DNA of 64,000 bases from Streptomyces griseus. Lineage in GTDB: Bacteria; Actinomycetota; Actinomycetes; Nanopelagicales; Nanopelagicaceae. Shown piece after piece: positions 1 to 7,502 of this stretch; position 1 is the first letter of the stretch; each line of letters starts with the position of its first letter. The stretch is from the NCBI GenBank assembly GCA_945884695.1, contig CAMCYO010000002.1, forward strand, positions 1-64,000. Direction: 5' to 3'. The translations under genes were made by a program, and so were the position numbers. Below the pieces are notes generated by a model. The model did no database searches and was not told the DNA's origin. It saw only the letters and a program-made list of their open reading frames with translations.

Positions 1-1113
1 TAACTTTATAACGTCACTGGCATCGCTTTTATTTGTACCAATAACTCCAGAAGGTCCACGTTTAGCCCAACCAACCGTGTATATATTCGTTCCTTCTATA
101 TGTCCCCCTGTATTTACAATTTTTCCTCCTGCATAAGCAATGCCCTCAATTGATTCAGCCTCGTAACCAATTGCCGAAACGACGAGCCCGCATTTAATAG
201 TTTTAGTTTGGCCAGTACTTACAACTTTGCCTTCTTTAATTTCATTAATACCAAGCATGACCTCGGTGACTCGGTCTGACCCGAGAATTTCGATCGGAGT
301 TAAAAGAAATTCAAATTCAAGTGTGCGTTGGTGGTTAGTTTTCTCACGATTAACGATGAGTTCCATCGCGTCGAGATTACTTTTAACATCCTTTTCGGGA
401 GCATTTCCGACGCGATCACGTGCAGAAGAAATTTGATTACTACTCATCAAAACGTTTGTGTGTTTAAGTTTAGGTAATTCACGCAACTCTGGAGAGGTAA
501 ATGCTGCATGTTCGGGACCTCTGCGACCACACAAAATTACCTTACGAATAGAACTTTTGTGTAAAGCATCAAGTGCGTGGGTGGCTGTATCTGTCGTGTC
601 CAGCTCATGTGGTTCAAGTGCCAACATGCGCGCAACATCCATTGCCACGTTTCCTGCGCCAATGACAACTGCAGTGTCGCAATCAAGTGGAACATCTAAC
701 TTTGTGAAATCTGGATGAGCGTTATACCAAGGCACAAAATCTGCAGCAGAGAGAGATCCTCGTAAATTTTCACCTGGAATACCTAATTTCTTACCTAAAG
801 ATAATCCTGTTGAAACAATTACTGCGTCATATCGATCGGTAAGATCTTTGATGTGAATATCAGTACCAAGTTCTACGTTACCAAATAGACGAAAATTTTC
901 ATCTGTAGCAATCTTTTCGAAAACCTTAGAGACGGTTTTGATTTTCGGATGATCTGGAGCAACCCCACTGCGAACCAAGCCCCAGGGAGTCGGTAATCGC
1001 TCGATCATATCGATGGCAAATGTTTGTTCGTCATTTACACTATTTTGTAGAGCCTGTGCTGCGAAATATCCGGCAGGGCCAGCGCCAACGATTGCGACTC
1101 GGTATATGCGCAT
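1..1113 (-). CDS. fprA: Ferredoxin-NADP+ reductase, FprA type (C-terminus beyond window edge)
   Basis: FAD- and NADPH-binding flavoprotein that passes electrons between NADPH and ferredoxin. The minus-strand frame is open from the ATG at 1111-1113 to base 1, giving 371 codons with no stop; the mycobacterial FprA is about 456 residues, so roughly 85 are missing. The FAD motif GAGPAG is at residues 10-15. SGVAPDHPKIK (49-59) is typical of the FprA/adrenodoxin-reductase family. The NADP-binding GAGNVA is at 152-157, followed by GRRGP near 196-200. A GGAGGA ribosome site lies just before the ATG. Its partner ferredoxin is not in the window. The family call is firm; the physiological electron donor or acceptor is inferred. 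Confidence 0.93.
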   Translation of the reverse strand, partial: MRIYRVAIVGAGPAGYFAAQALQNSVNDEQTFAIDMIERLPTPWGLVRSGVAPDHPKIKTVSKVFEKIATDENFRLFGNVELGTDIHIKDLTDRYDAVIVSTGLSLGKKLGIPGENLRGSLSAADFVPWYNAHPDFTKLDVPLDCDTAVVIGAGNVAMDVARMLALEPHELDTTDTATHALDALHKSSIRKVILCGRRGPEHAAFTSPELRELPKLKHTNVLMSSNQISSARDRVGNAPEKDVKSNLDAMELIVNREKTNHQRTLEFEFLLTPIEILGSDRVTEVMLGINEIKEGKVVSTGQTKTIKCGLVVSAIGYEAESIEGIAYAGGKIVNTGGHIEGTNIYTVGWAKRGPSGVIGTNKSDASDVIKL

Positions 1114-1140
1114 TATTCCTCCACAATTAAATTTATCTGG

Positions 1141-1229
1141 CGGAGACGAGAGGATTTGAACCTCCGAAGGTATTTCTACCTTACCTCGTTAGCAGTGAGG
1201 CGCACTCGACCGGGCTATGCGACGTCTCC
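1141..1229 (-). tRNA. tRNA-Ser (anticodon GCU), copy 1
   Basis: Cloverleaf on the minus strand, 89 nt. The acceptor GGAGACG/CGTCTCC is fully paired with discriminator G, and CCA appears encoded at 1138-1140. The anticodon loop CTGCTAA gives GCU. The long variable arm pairs AAGGTA with TACCTT, and the T loop is TTCAAAT. The 5' half and anticodon arm are identical to the copy at 4452-4540, whereas the T stem and variable arm differ. Confidence 0.95.
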
Positions 1230-1287
1230 GAGTTGCAGGTGAAGTTTAGCGCCTTCATCCATCCATTCCTAACTCTTGTGTAAGAGG

Positions 1288-1323
1288 CAGAAGGAGGCCC
1301 GCATATACGCGAGCCGCCTTCTG
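1288..1323. terminator. Long stem-loop downstream of the PhoX-like gene
   Basis: A nearly perfect inverted repeat (CAGAAGG...CCTTCTG with an ATATA centre) lies about 30 bases past the stop of the minus-strand PhoX-like gene and before tRNA-Ser. Neither side is followed by a clear T run. It could be a terminator or an mRNA 3'-end stabiliser, but it is not a textbook intrinsic terminator. Confidence 0.5.
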
Positions 1324-1354
1324 GCTTATCAAGTTGTAAAGCTACATCTGCGTA

Positions 1355-2977
1355 TTAAGCAAATGTGACCTTTGTCCAGTCAACTGCAAGGTGGTAGTAC
1401 TGACCACCCTCAATTGCCTTGCTATCAAGTGCCATAACTTCAGTTGTTCCAAGACCAGAAACTAGATCTGGGCGTGCAACTGAAAGCTTTGCGTGCACCT
1501 GTGCGTTAAGGAAATAGTGTGACTTTGTATCACCGCTTGCCTTCAAGAACCTGTTAACGTTGATGATTCCTGAAGATTCTTCATCTTGAGTCATAAACTT
1601 TGCTGCACCTGTGATGAAGTACTGCTCGTCAAACTTTGCAATCTCTGCAATTTTTCCATCTGACTTGCGGTAAGCAACTAGACGTGCGATATGCGCGTTG
1701 TTGCCTGGGTCTTCCTGGATCAGGATGTATTCGTCATCAATTGTGATGTTATCTGGCTTTGTTAAGTATGGAGCTTCTGTTCCATTAAGCAACATTTCCA
1801 TTGTTGCACCTTTGAATGGATCCTTTGCATCAGCAAAGGTCATCTTCCAAAGTGCGCCGCCATCACGTGAGTATGTTGCACCCGGACGTGGTGTTGTTGC
1901 TAGTGGATCCTTATTTGATTCTGTTGTTACGAAGTAGTAGACGTTTGGATTCTTTGAATCGAATTCGCCATCTTCAACACGTGAGAATGTTGTTCCATTA
2001 GCTTGTGACATTGTGCCGAGCTTGCCGTATTTAGGGTTTGTGTTGATCTCGTTGAAGCCAACCTTAATCTTTGTTCCCTTTGCAGCTGCGCGAACAGCAT
2101 TGTCTGTACGGTAGTTTTCCAGTGCGATTGTGTAGAGCTTGCCGTTTGTAAGGCCAGCCTTCTCAGCGAAGTTTGCTCCTGTTGTCTGCTTTGTGCCGAC
2201 ATACATGTAGAGCTGGCTATCTGTTGCGTTGCCATCTTCATTGCCCATAACGATCGTTGTCTTGCCTGTGCCTGGCTTTGTTAGGAAGTTCTCCCATGGA
2301 GCAAGACCCAGCTTTGGAAGCTGCATTCCGTTACCATCGGCATCAAATGCGAATGCGCGCGATTGGTCCTCAGAACCTTCTTCACCCGTAAGGTAGACAG
2401 CGTCCTTGTAACCGTAGGTCACAGTCTTCTTTGTCTTGGCATCCTTCTCAGAGTATGAGAATCCACCTGCGGCAACTAGGTCACCTGAACATAGACGATT
2501 AATTCCGTTTGTGCCGATGGTGGCTCCGTAACTATCTTTTTCTGGCGTTCCAACTGGAAGTGACTGCTCCCATGTTGAGCCCCACTTCTCTGATGTGTAG
2601 TTGTAGTAAGACATGTTCTTCATCCAGTTTTCCATCTTTGTAATCTTCTTTGTTGCTGGATCAAATGTCATCTTAGAAATTGATGATCCCCATGTACCGG
2701 TATCTTTCTTACTCGCGATATCTGCACTAGTTGAGATTTCGTGATTTGAAAGTAGAGTCAGCGTTCCATCAGCGTTCTTTAGTGCGCCCATCCCATCTGG
2801 AATTCCACGAAGAACTTCACCTGAAATTGTGTCTCCTGTTGTTGCAATGACAGTAAGTGCTGCTCCATCTGAAGCAGAGATTAGATAAACTGGTGCTTCT
2901 GCTGCATATGCGCTCTGAACAACGAGTGAAGATGCAATTATACCCATTGATACAGCTGTGAAGAGTTTCTTCTTCAT
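1355..2977 (-). CDS. Secreted PhoX-family (DUF839) alkaline phosphatase-like protein
   Basis: 540 residues with a Sec-type signal peptide: MKKK, a hydrophobic stretch, then AYA-AE near residue 26. The mature part carries family features of PhoX/DUF839 proteins, such as GIPDGMGAL followed by LLSNHEI near residues 58-79, and GGALWKMTF later. PhoX enzymes are Ca/Fe-dependent phosphomonoesterases that release phosphate from organic esters outside the membrane. This one uses a Sec-looking leader rather than the twin-arginine leader common in PhoX. A strong AAGGAG site precedes the ATG. Codon use looks optimised, which suggests high expression. It lies in the islet between two tRNA-Ser genes. The exact substrate is not visible. 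Confidence 0.8.
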   Translation of the reverse strand: MKKKLFTAVSMGIIASSLVVQSAYAAEAPVYLISASDGAALTVIATTGDTISGEVLRGIPDGMGALKNADGTLTLLSNHEISTSADIASKKDTGTWGSSISKMTFDPATKKITKMENWMKNMSYYNYTSEKWGSTWEQSLPVGTPEKDSYGATIGTNGINRLCSGDLVAAGGFSYSEKDAKTKKTVTYGYKDAVYLTGEEGSEDQSRAFAFDADGNGMQLPKLGLAPWENFLTKPGTGKTTIVMGNEDGNATDSQLYMYVGTKQTTGANFAEKAGLTNGKLYTIALENYRTDNAVRAAAKGTKIKVGFNEINTNPKYGKLGTMSQANGTTFSRVEDGEFDSKNPNVYYFVTTESNKDPLATTPRPGATYSRDGGALWKMTFADAKDPFKGATMEMLLNGTEAPYLTKPDNITIDDEYILIQEDPGNNAHIARLVAYRKSDGKIAEIAKFDEQYFITGAAKFMTQDEESSGIINVNRFLKASGDTKSHYFLNAQVHAKLSVARPDLVSGLGTTEVMALDSKAIEGGQYYHLAVDWTKVTFA

Positions 2978-3169
2978 TTATTACTCCTTTGGTATTTCCT
3001 CAGGGTGAGGTTTGGACGTAGTCTTTAGATGAGAGTTTGATTTGCGGTTACAACAAAAGAAATTCTTGAGGTTATTTACATGAATGCATGGCGTTGCTTT
3101 CCCTCTTCATGAATGATGCGTTATCCTGGAGTTCACTTTGTTAACCTAAAAACAAGGAATGATTGTTCT

Positions 3170-3754
3170 ATGTCGCACTTCTCGCGCAGACAGATCCTGC
3201 AGATACTTTCCGGCGTAGCACTGCTGGCAAATCCTTTCGTTGCAGAGGCTGCTCAAGTGCCGACACTGAAATGCACTCGCCTGGGTCAAACAATTATTTG
3301 GCGGGATAAGAAGTACACCTGCATTAAATCGGGTAAGAAATTGGTGTGGAATAAGGGTGTTGCAATTCCTGCGCCAAGCCCTTCTTCAACTCCCTCAGCG
3401 CCCACATTCGCTCCGCGCCCTGCCTATACACCGCCACCTGAGGAGTTTGCTGTGGCAAAAAGTTCGAACTTAAAGCTCAACCAACCAATCTCGGTGAGTA
3501 ATCCTTCACTTAATTTTCCATCGCGTGGTTACATTGTTATACGTCGCGAAGATGGCGTTATTGTCTTTAGCGATAGCTGCACACATCTTGGTCGTCAGGT
3601 GCAAATTTCTGGTTCTCAGTTGGTGTGTGACGCCCACGGATCCTATTTTGAAGCTGCAACAGGCAAACCAACTGCCGGTCCCGCTACCAGAAATTTGGCT
3701 CAATTACCCACTATTGAAAGAGATGGCACCATCTACGTAATAGATGCACCGTAA
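3170..3754 (+). CDS. Tat-exported Rieske [2Fe-2S] protein
   Basis: 194 residues from the chosen ATG at 3170; an upstream in-frame ATG at 3113 adds 19 unlikely residues. The N-terminus has a twin-arginine signal (SRRQIL, residues 5-10) followed by a hydrophobic segment ending AEA-A. A Pro/Ser/Thr-rich linker (PAPSPSS...TPPPEE) leads to a C-terminal Rieske domain with ligands C137, H139, C153 and H156 in CTHLG and CDAHG boxes. Tat export fits a cofactor-loaded protein folded in the cytoplasm. It is not part of a cytochrome bc operon, so it is probably a stand-alone electron-transfer protein. It is divergent from the PhoX-like gene across about 190 bases. Redox partner unknown. Confidence 0.85.
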   Translation: MSHFSRRQILQILSGVALLANPFVAEAAQVPTLKCTRLGQTIIWRDKKYTCIKSGKKLVWNKGVAIPAPSPSSTPSAPTFAPRPAYTPPPEEFAVAKSSNLKLNQPISVSNPSLNFPSRGYIVIRREDGVIVFSDSCTHLGRQVQISGSQLVCDAHGSYFEAATGKPTAGPATRNLAQLPTIERDGTIYVIDAP

Positions 3755-3801
3755 CGAGCCCCCCTTTCTCGCTCATGTATTGAAGTTGCACGGTAAAGTC
3801 G

Positions 3802-3807
3802 TAAGAT
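3802..3807 (+). promoter_or_regulatory. -10 element (TAAGAT) of the chimeric pseudogene
   Basis: TAAGAT sits exactly 6 bases before the ATG at 3814, the geometry of a leaderless actinobacterial promoter. The remnant may therefore still be transcribed. Confidence 0.5.
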
Positions 3808-3813
3808 TTCGCT

Positions 3814-4411
3814 ATGAATTCTGAAGGCACCGGACTCTCTCAAGAAAAAACTGAGCGCGTTCACGATCAAGGACCTTCTGTAATTTTCTCTGAATTTATG
3901 AAAAGTGGTTGGGCAACTACAGATTTGCCTGATTTAGAGCCACTCGAAGTCGTTACTTATGCATACTCTCGCAGACAGGTTCTTTCGCAAGCCTTTCAGG
4001 GGGTGCGACTAATTCTTCCTGCTGGCGAATTGAAAGTTCGAGCCGGTGATACCGATTACAACTACCGCCCTGATAGTGCCTTTGCTTATTACAGTGGCGT
4101 GCAAGGAGCTGATGCAACAGCTGATGCCGCAACATCTCTCTGAAGACTTTCATGCTTACAGCATCGATTGGTTACCTGATCAAATCTCTTGGTTAGTTGA
4201 TGGCGAGATTTACTCAACCCTGCATCGTGCAGATATCGCACCCGACCAAGCAAATTGGCCCTTTAACGAGAGCTTCTACCTCATTCTTAACTTGGCAATG
4301 GGGGGATGGTTTGCAGGTGATGTAGTTGATGGTTATGACTCTGCAGTCTTTTCTATCAAATCAATCAAGCACTTTGCTATTGATGGCGTGGGAGAAATTC
4401 GCCTAATCTGA
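3814..4411 (+). pseudogene. Chimeric remnant: PepP N-terminus joined out of frame to a GH16 glucanase C-terminus
   Basis: Residues 1 to about 106 of the 109-codon frame at 3814-4143 match the N-terminus of the Xaa-Pro aminopeptidase at 4607: shared SRR.VLSQAF, LPAGE.KVR-type and SAFAYY.GVQG segments through TADA. Similarity stops near 4130 and the frame closes at 4143. From about 4137 a different frame (to 4411) encodes the end of a family-16 glycoside hydrolase, seen as DFHAYSIDWLPDQISWLVDG and later FYLILNLAMGG. No GH16 catalytic core precedes it. Two unrelated gene fragments have been joined, probably by recombination or deletion. Neither half can be functional as its parent enzyme. Confidence 0.85.
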
Positions 4412-4426
4412 ATGCTTCTTCAAAAG

Positions 4427-4441
4427 GCGCGAGAATCGCGC
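4427..4441 (+). terminator. Small GC-rich hairpin after the pseudogene
   Basis: GCGCGA, a 3-base loop and TCGCGC form a perfect 6-bp stem 15 bases past the end of the GH16 remnant, followed by TCTGTTCT. A weak terminator is possible; it may have come with the GH16 fragment. Confidence 0.4.
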
Positions 4442-4451
4442 TCTGTTCTGG

Positions 4452-4540
4452 CGGAGACGAGGAGATTTGAACTCCTGAAGGCTTTTACACCTTACCTCGT
4501 TAGCAGTGAGGCGCACTCGACCGGGCTATGCGACGTTTCC
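4452..4540 (-). tRNA. tRNA-Ser (anticodon GCU), copy 2, with an acceptor-stem mismatch
   Basis: 89-nt cloverleaf on the minus strand, same anticodon GCU and identical D and anticodon arms to copy 1 at 1141-1229. The T stem is different but still fully paired (AGGAG/CTCCT), so its changes are compensatory. The acceptor 5' strand is GGAAACG against CGTCTCC, giving an A-C mismatch at the fourth pair. Probably functional or only slightly weakened. CCA appears encoded. Confidence 0.9.
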
Positions 4541-4594
4541 AAGTGGTAAGAAGAGTTTACAGGCTCGTACGATTGCTACCTATTCGGCGCTGTG

Positions 4595-4600
4595 TAGGCT
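4595..4600 (+). promoter_or_regulatory. -10 element (TAGGCT) for leaderless pepP
   Basis: TAGGCT ends 6 bases before the ATG at 4607, and there is no purine-rich ribosome site between them. This predicts transcription starting at the A of the start codon. Confidence 0.55.
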
Positions 4601-4606
4601 TGCCAG

Positions 4607-6052
4607 ATGAGTGAAAACACGCAGGCTTCAACGGAAAATGTTCGCTCGCATGATGTTGCCCCATCAAATGCATTTGCTGAATTTATGGCAAGTGGATGGA
4701 CTCCGACTCCACTTACAGGAATTATTCCAGCACCAGCCGTTAATTGGTGCGTTTCACGTCGCGATGTACTTTCACAAGCATTTCCTGGAATACGTCTGGT
4801 AATTCCTGCTGGAAATTTTAAAGTTCGCAGCAATGATTGTGATTATCGATTTAGACCACACTCAGCATTTGCTTACTATGTTGGCGTGCAAGGCGTAGAA
4901 GCAACTGCAGATGCTGTACTTGTTATGGAGCCAAGCGGAGTTGGCCATAAGCCAGTTCTATTTATTCATCCCCGCTCGACTCGTGATACCGAAGCCTTCT
5001 ATAGGGATGCTAAATACGGCGAGTTGTGGGTAGGGCGTCGTTTTACCGTTGAAGAAGCGCAATCTCGGTACGAAATCGAAACTCAACGAGTTGATTCGTT
5101 GGCTGAATTCTTATCCACAAAAAGAGAAACGATTCTTATTCGCGGTGAAGATAGAGCGTTAGATCCGCTCATTGAAAAACATGACCTAGAGGGCGAACTT
5201 GCAACATTTGTTTCCGCCCAGCGCCTTATAAAAGATGAATACGAAATCGCAGAAATGCAAAAGGCTTGCGACGCCACTGCTCGTGGATTTAGTGACATCG
5301 TTCGCGCACTTCCTGCTGCAGTTCGGACACATCGCGGAGAAAGAGTCGTTGAGGCAGCATTTTTTGGTCGTGCCCGTATTGAGGGTAATGATTTGGGATA
5401 CGACACTATTGCCGCCTCTGGATCTCACGCATGCATTTTGCATTGGATTCGAAATGATGGCGATTTGCGAATGGGCGAACTTCTTTTAGTTGATGCTGGT
5501 ATTGAAATGGAGTCTTATTACACAGCCGATGTCACTCGCACGATTCCGATTAACGGAAAGTTCTCTCCTGCTCAACGCTCTCTCTATATGTTGGTTTTAG
5601 AGGCACAGAAAGCTGGGTTTGAAGCGGTAAAGCCAGGCGCTGATTGGGCAGATATAAATCGTGCTTCGCAAAGAGTTTTGGCGCAAGGTTTAGCCGATAT
5701 GGGTGTTCTCACAATCAGCGCAGAAGAATCCATAAAGGCGGAATTTGGTTTACATCGCAGATGGACCCTTCATGGAGTTAGCCACATGCTTGGTATGGAT
5801 GTGCATGACTGCGCACAAGCACGTAAGGATCAATATGTCGAAGGAAAGTTAGAAGTTGGTATGGTTTTGACAGTCGAACCAGGTTTATACATTCAAGCAG
5901 ATGATGAACTATTTGCCCCAGAATTTCGTGGCATCGGTATACGAATTGAAGATGATGTTGTCGTTACGGAAAACGGTTGCAACATTTTGACTAATACCTT
6001 ACCTCGCCACCCAGATGAGATTGAAAGTTGGATGGCTTCTCTTCTCGGTTAA
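4607..6052 (+). CDS. pepP: Xaa-Pro aminopeptidase (M24B metallopeptidase)
   Basis: 481 residues. Removes N-terminal residues that precede proline from cytoplasmic peptides. The N-terminal AMP_N-type region holds the segment copied in the pseudogene at 3814. The C-terminal pita-bread domain has the five metal ligands: D296 (LLLVDAGIE), D308 (TADVTRT), H393 (HGVSHMLGMDVHD), E424 (LTVEPGLYI) and E448 (IRIEDDV). The length fits aminopeptidase P. The start at 4607 is supported by the -10 element 6 bases upstream and by the short distance to tRNA-Ser. It ends with a 4-base overlap with the convergent crcB gene. Confidence 0.95.
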   Translation: MSENTQASTENVRSHDVAPSNAFAEFMASGWTPTPLTGIIPAPAVNWCVSRRDVLSQAFPGIRLVIPAGNFKVRSNDCDYRFRPHSAFAYYVGVQGVEATADAVLVMEPSGVGHKPVLFIHPRSTRDTEAFYRDAKYGELWVGRRFTVEEAQSRYEIETQRVDSLAEFLSTKRETILIRGEDRALDPLIEKHDLEGELATFVSAQRLIKDEYEIAEMQKACDATARGFSDIVRALPAAVRTHRGERVVEAAFFGRARIEGNDLGYDTIAASGSHACILHWIRNDGDLRMGELLLVDAGIEMESYYTADVTRTIPINGKFSPAQRSLYMLVLEAQKAGFEAVKPGADWADINRASQRVLAQGLADMGVLTISAEESIKAEFGLHRRWTLHGVSHMLGMDVHDCAQARKDQYVEGKLEVGMVLTVEPGLYIQADDELFAPEFRGIGIRIEDDVVVTENGCNILTNTLPRHPDEIESWMASLLG

Positions 6053-6387
6053 GAGGCGATCTGGATTCCAATCCAGGCAGCCAATAAACCGACTCCCAGG
6101 GAGAGGGTTAGGTTCACTAGAGCTTCTTTATACCGTTTTAACTCATAAGCAAGATAAATATCTAGCATAAAAGTTGACCATGTTGTAAACGCACCTGCAA
6201 AACCAATAGCAAAGAGATCTTTGGTGTGTTCAGAACTTTGGAAAGTGAGCCCGAGTAGGAAAGAACCTAAAACATTTACCGCAAAAATTCCGTAAGGTTT
6301 TGTTGTGAATTTTCGAATGTACTGATCAAGTGCAAAACGAGCAGGTGCGCCAATTGCAGCGCCAAGTATTACAAATAATACATTCAT
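6049..6387 (-). CDS. crcB: CrcB/FluC fluoride channel subunit (second of a pair)
   Basis: 112 residues, four predicted membrane helices. Fluc channels export fluoride as antiparallel dimers. Visible family features are GAAIGAPARFALDQ near the N-terminus, VNVLGSFLLG in helix 2 and GFAGAFTTWSTF in helix 3, which carries the phenylalanine/threonine pore region. Its ATG overlaps the stop of the upstream crcB paralogue by 4 bases, so the two are translationally coupled and probably form a heterodimer. No fluoride riboswitch was recognised nearby. Confidence 0.93.
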   Translation of the reverse strand: MNVLFVILGAAIGAPARFALDQYIRKFTTKPYGIFAVNVLGSFLLGLTFQSSEHTKDLFAIGFAGAFTTWSTFMLDIYLAYELKRYKEALVNLTLSLGVGLLAAWIGIQIAS

Positions 6388-6737
6388 TTACGCACCGGAA
6401 TAAATGTGCGGGCTAGTGGCAAGAGAAAGATAACAAGCAATAAACTCAGAACAATGTTCTCAATCAGAAACAATGCGCCACCAGCGCTAGGTTCTAGTGA
6501 TTGCGCAGTAACTGCAGAAAAAGTTGTAAGCCCGGCACAGAAACCCGGTAAGAGCAATAATCGAAGTTCGGTGACTCCACGACGCTCCATAAGTACCAAG
6601 AGAATTGAGGCTAATGAAACGCCAATTAAATTGGAGGCAAGGGTGCCTTGGCGATCATTAGGAAATATCTCACCTAGTCCGAAACGCGACAAAGTGCCGG
6701 CGATACCGCCAATTGCAACTAAAAATAGGGAGTTCAA
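6384..6737 (-). CDS. crcB: CrcB/FluC fluoride channel subunit (first of a pair)
   Basis: 117 residues, four predicted helices: GGIAGTLSRFGLG near the N-terminus, SNLIGVSLASILL in helix 2 and GFCAGLTTFSAV in helix 3. It appears to start at a TTG only a few bases after the sdhB stop at 6741, without a clear ribosome site, so translation may depend on read-through from sdhB. It differs clearly from its neighbour, as in two-gene Fluc systems where both subunits are needed. Placement behind sdhCAB suggests it is carried on that transcript. Confidence 0.92.
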   Translation of the reverse strand: MNSLFLVAIGGIAGTLSRFGLGEIFPNDRQGTLASNLIGVSLASILLVLMERRGVTELRLLLLPGFCAGLTTFSAVTAQSLEPSAGGALFLIENIVLSLLLVIFLLPLARTFIPVRK

Positions 6738-6740
6738 GTA

Positions 6741-7502
6741 TTAAACAATACCCTCGCGTTTGTGAATCTTAGAGCCCAACCACCGAACTGGATCGTATTT
6801 TACATCCACCACTCGCTCTTTCATGGGAATAATCGCGTTATCTGTGATTTGAATATGCTCGGGGCAAACTTCGGTGCAACATTTTGTGATGTTACACATT
6901 CCTAAACCATGCTCTTCTTGTGCCTTTTGCTTGCGATTGCGCAAGGTGTCTAAGGGGTGCATATCAAGTTCTGCGATGCGAATAAAGAATCGAGGCCCCG
7001 CAAATGACTTCTTATTTTCTTCATGATCGCGAATCACGTGGCAAGTGTCTTGGCAAAGGAAACATTCAATACATTTGCGAAACTCCTGGCTTCTTTCAAC
7101 ATCAACTTGTTGCATACGAGCTTCGCCTGGTTTCAAATCAGGAGGTGGTGCATAGGCGGGAATTTCCATGGCTTTTTTGTAGTTGAATGAAACATCTGTA
7201 ACGAGGTCTTTTATTACAGGAAATGCACGAAGTGGTGTAACGGTAATGGTTTCATCTTCGCCATATGCAGCTACTTGTGTCATACAAGCAAGACGCGGTT
7301 TTCCATTAATTTCCATAGAACAAGATCCACATTTTCCTGCTTTGCAATTCCAACGAACCGCCAAATCTCCCATTTGGGTTGCTTGGACACGGTGGATTAC
7401 ATCCAGGACAACTTCACCTTCGTTAGCCTCTACTTGAACATCCTGTAGGCCACCATCCACACTATCTCCGCGCCAAATGCGCATGTTAATTTTGCGAGCC
7501 AT
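6741..7502 (-). CDS. sdhB: Succinate dehydrogenase/fumarate reductase iron-sulfur subunit
   Basis: 253 residues. Carries electrons from SdhA to the membrane subunit. The plant-type [2Fe-2S] site uses C53, C58, C61 and C73 (CKAGKCGSC). The bacterial-ferredoxin half has CIECFLCQDTC (C144, C147, C150, C154) and CNITKCCTEVCP (C203, C208, C209, C213), supplying the [4Fe-4S] and [3Fe-4S] clusters. Its ATG shares one base with the sdhA stop. The gene set and sizes resemble the mycobacterial Sdh1 (Rv0247c-Rv0249c) type rather than the four-subunit enzyme. Confidence 0.95.
   Translation of the reverse strand: MARKINMRIWRGDSVDGGLQDVQVEANEGEVVLDVIHRVQATQMGDLAVRWNCKAGKCGSCSMEINGKPRLACMTQVAAYGEDETITVTPLRAFPVIKDLVTDVSFNYKKAMEIPAYAPPPDLKPGEARMQQVDVERSQEFRKCIECFLCQDTCHVIRDHEENKKSFAGPRFFIRIAELDMHPLDTLRNRKQKAQEEHGLGMCNITKCCTEVCPEHIQITDNAIIPMKERVVDVKYDPVRWLGSKIHKREGIV

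Noticed and set aside
3131-3147. PHO-box-like GTTCAC...GTTAACC near the PhoX-like gene
   Set aside because: Repeat spacing is 9 rather than 11 bases and the second unit is imperfect; it also lies on the Rieske side, so PhoP control is not supported.
1141-4540. Intact integrative element or prophage at tRNA-Ser
   Set aside because: No integrase, excisionase, transposase or short terminal repeat other than the tRNAs was seen. Only an islet can be claimed.
6406-6744. 112-codon plus-strand frame opposite the first crcB gene
   Set aside because: It is the antisense of a clear membrane-channel gene, has no family resemblance and no ribosome site.
6738-6760. Possible fluoride riboswitch before the crcB pair
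   Set aside because: crcB follows the sdhB stop within a few bases. No leader exists to hold the aptamer.
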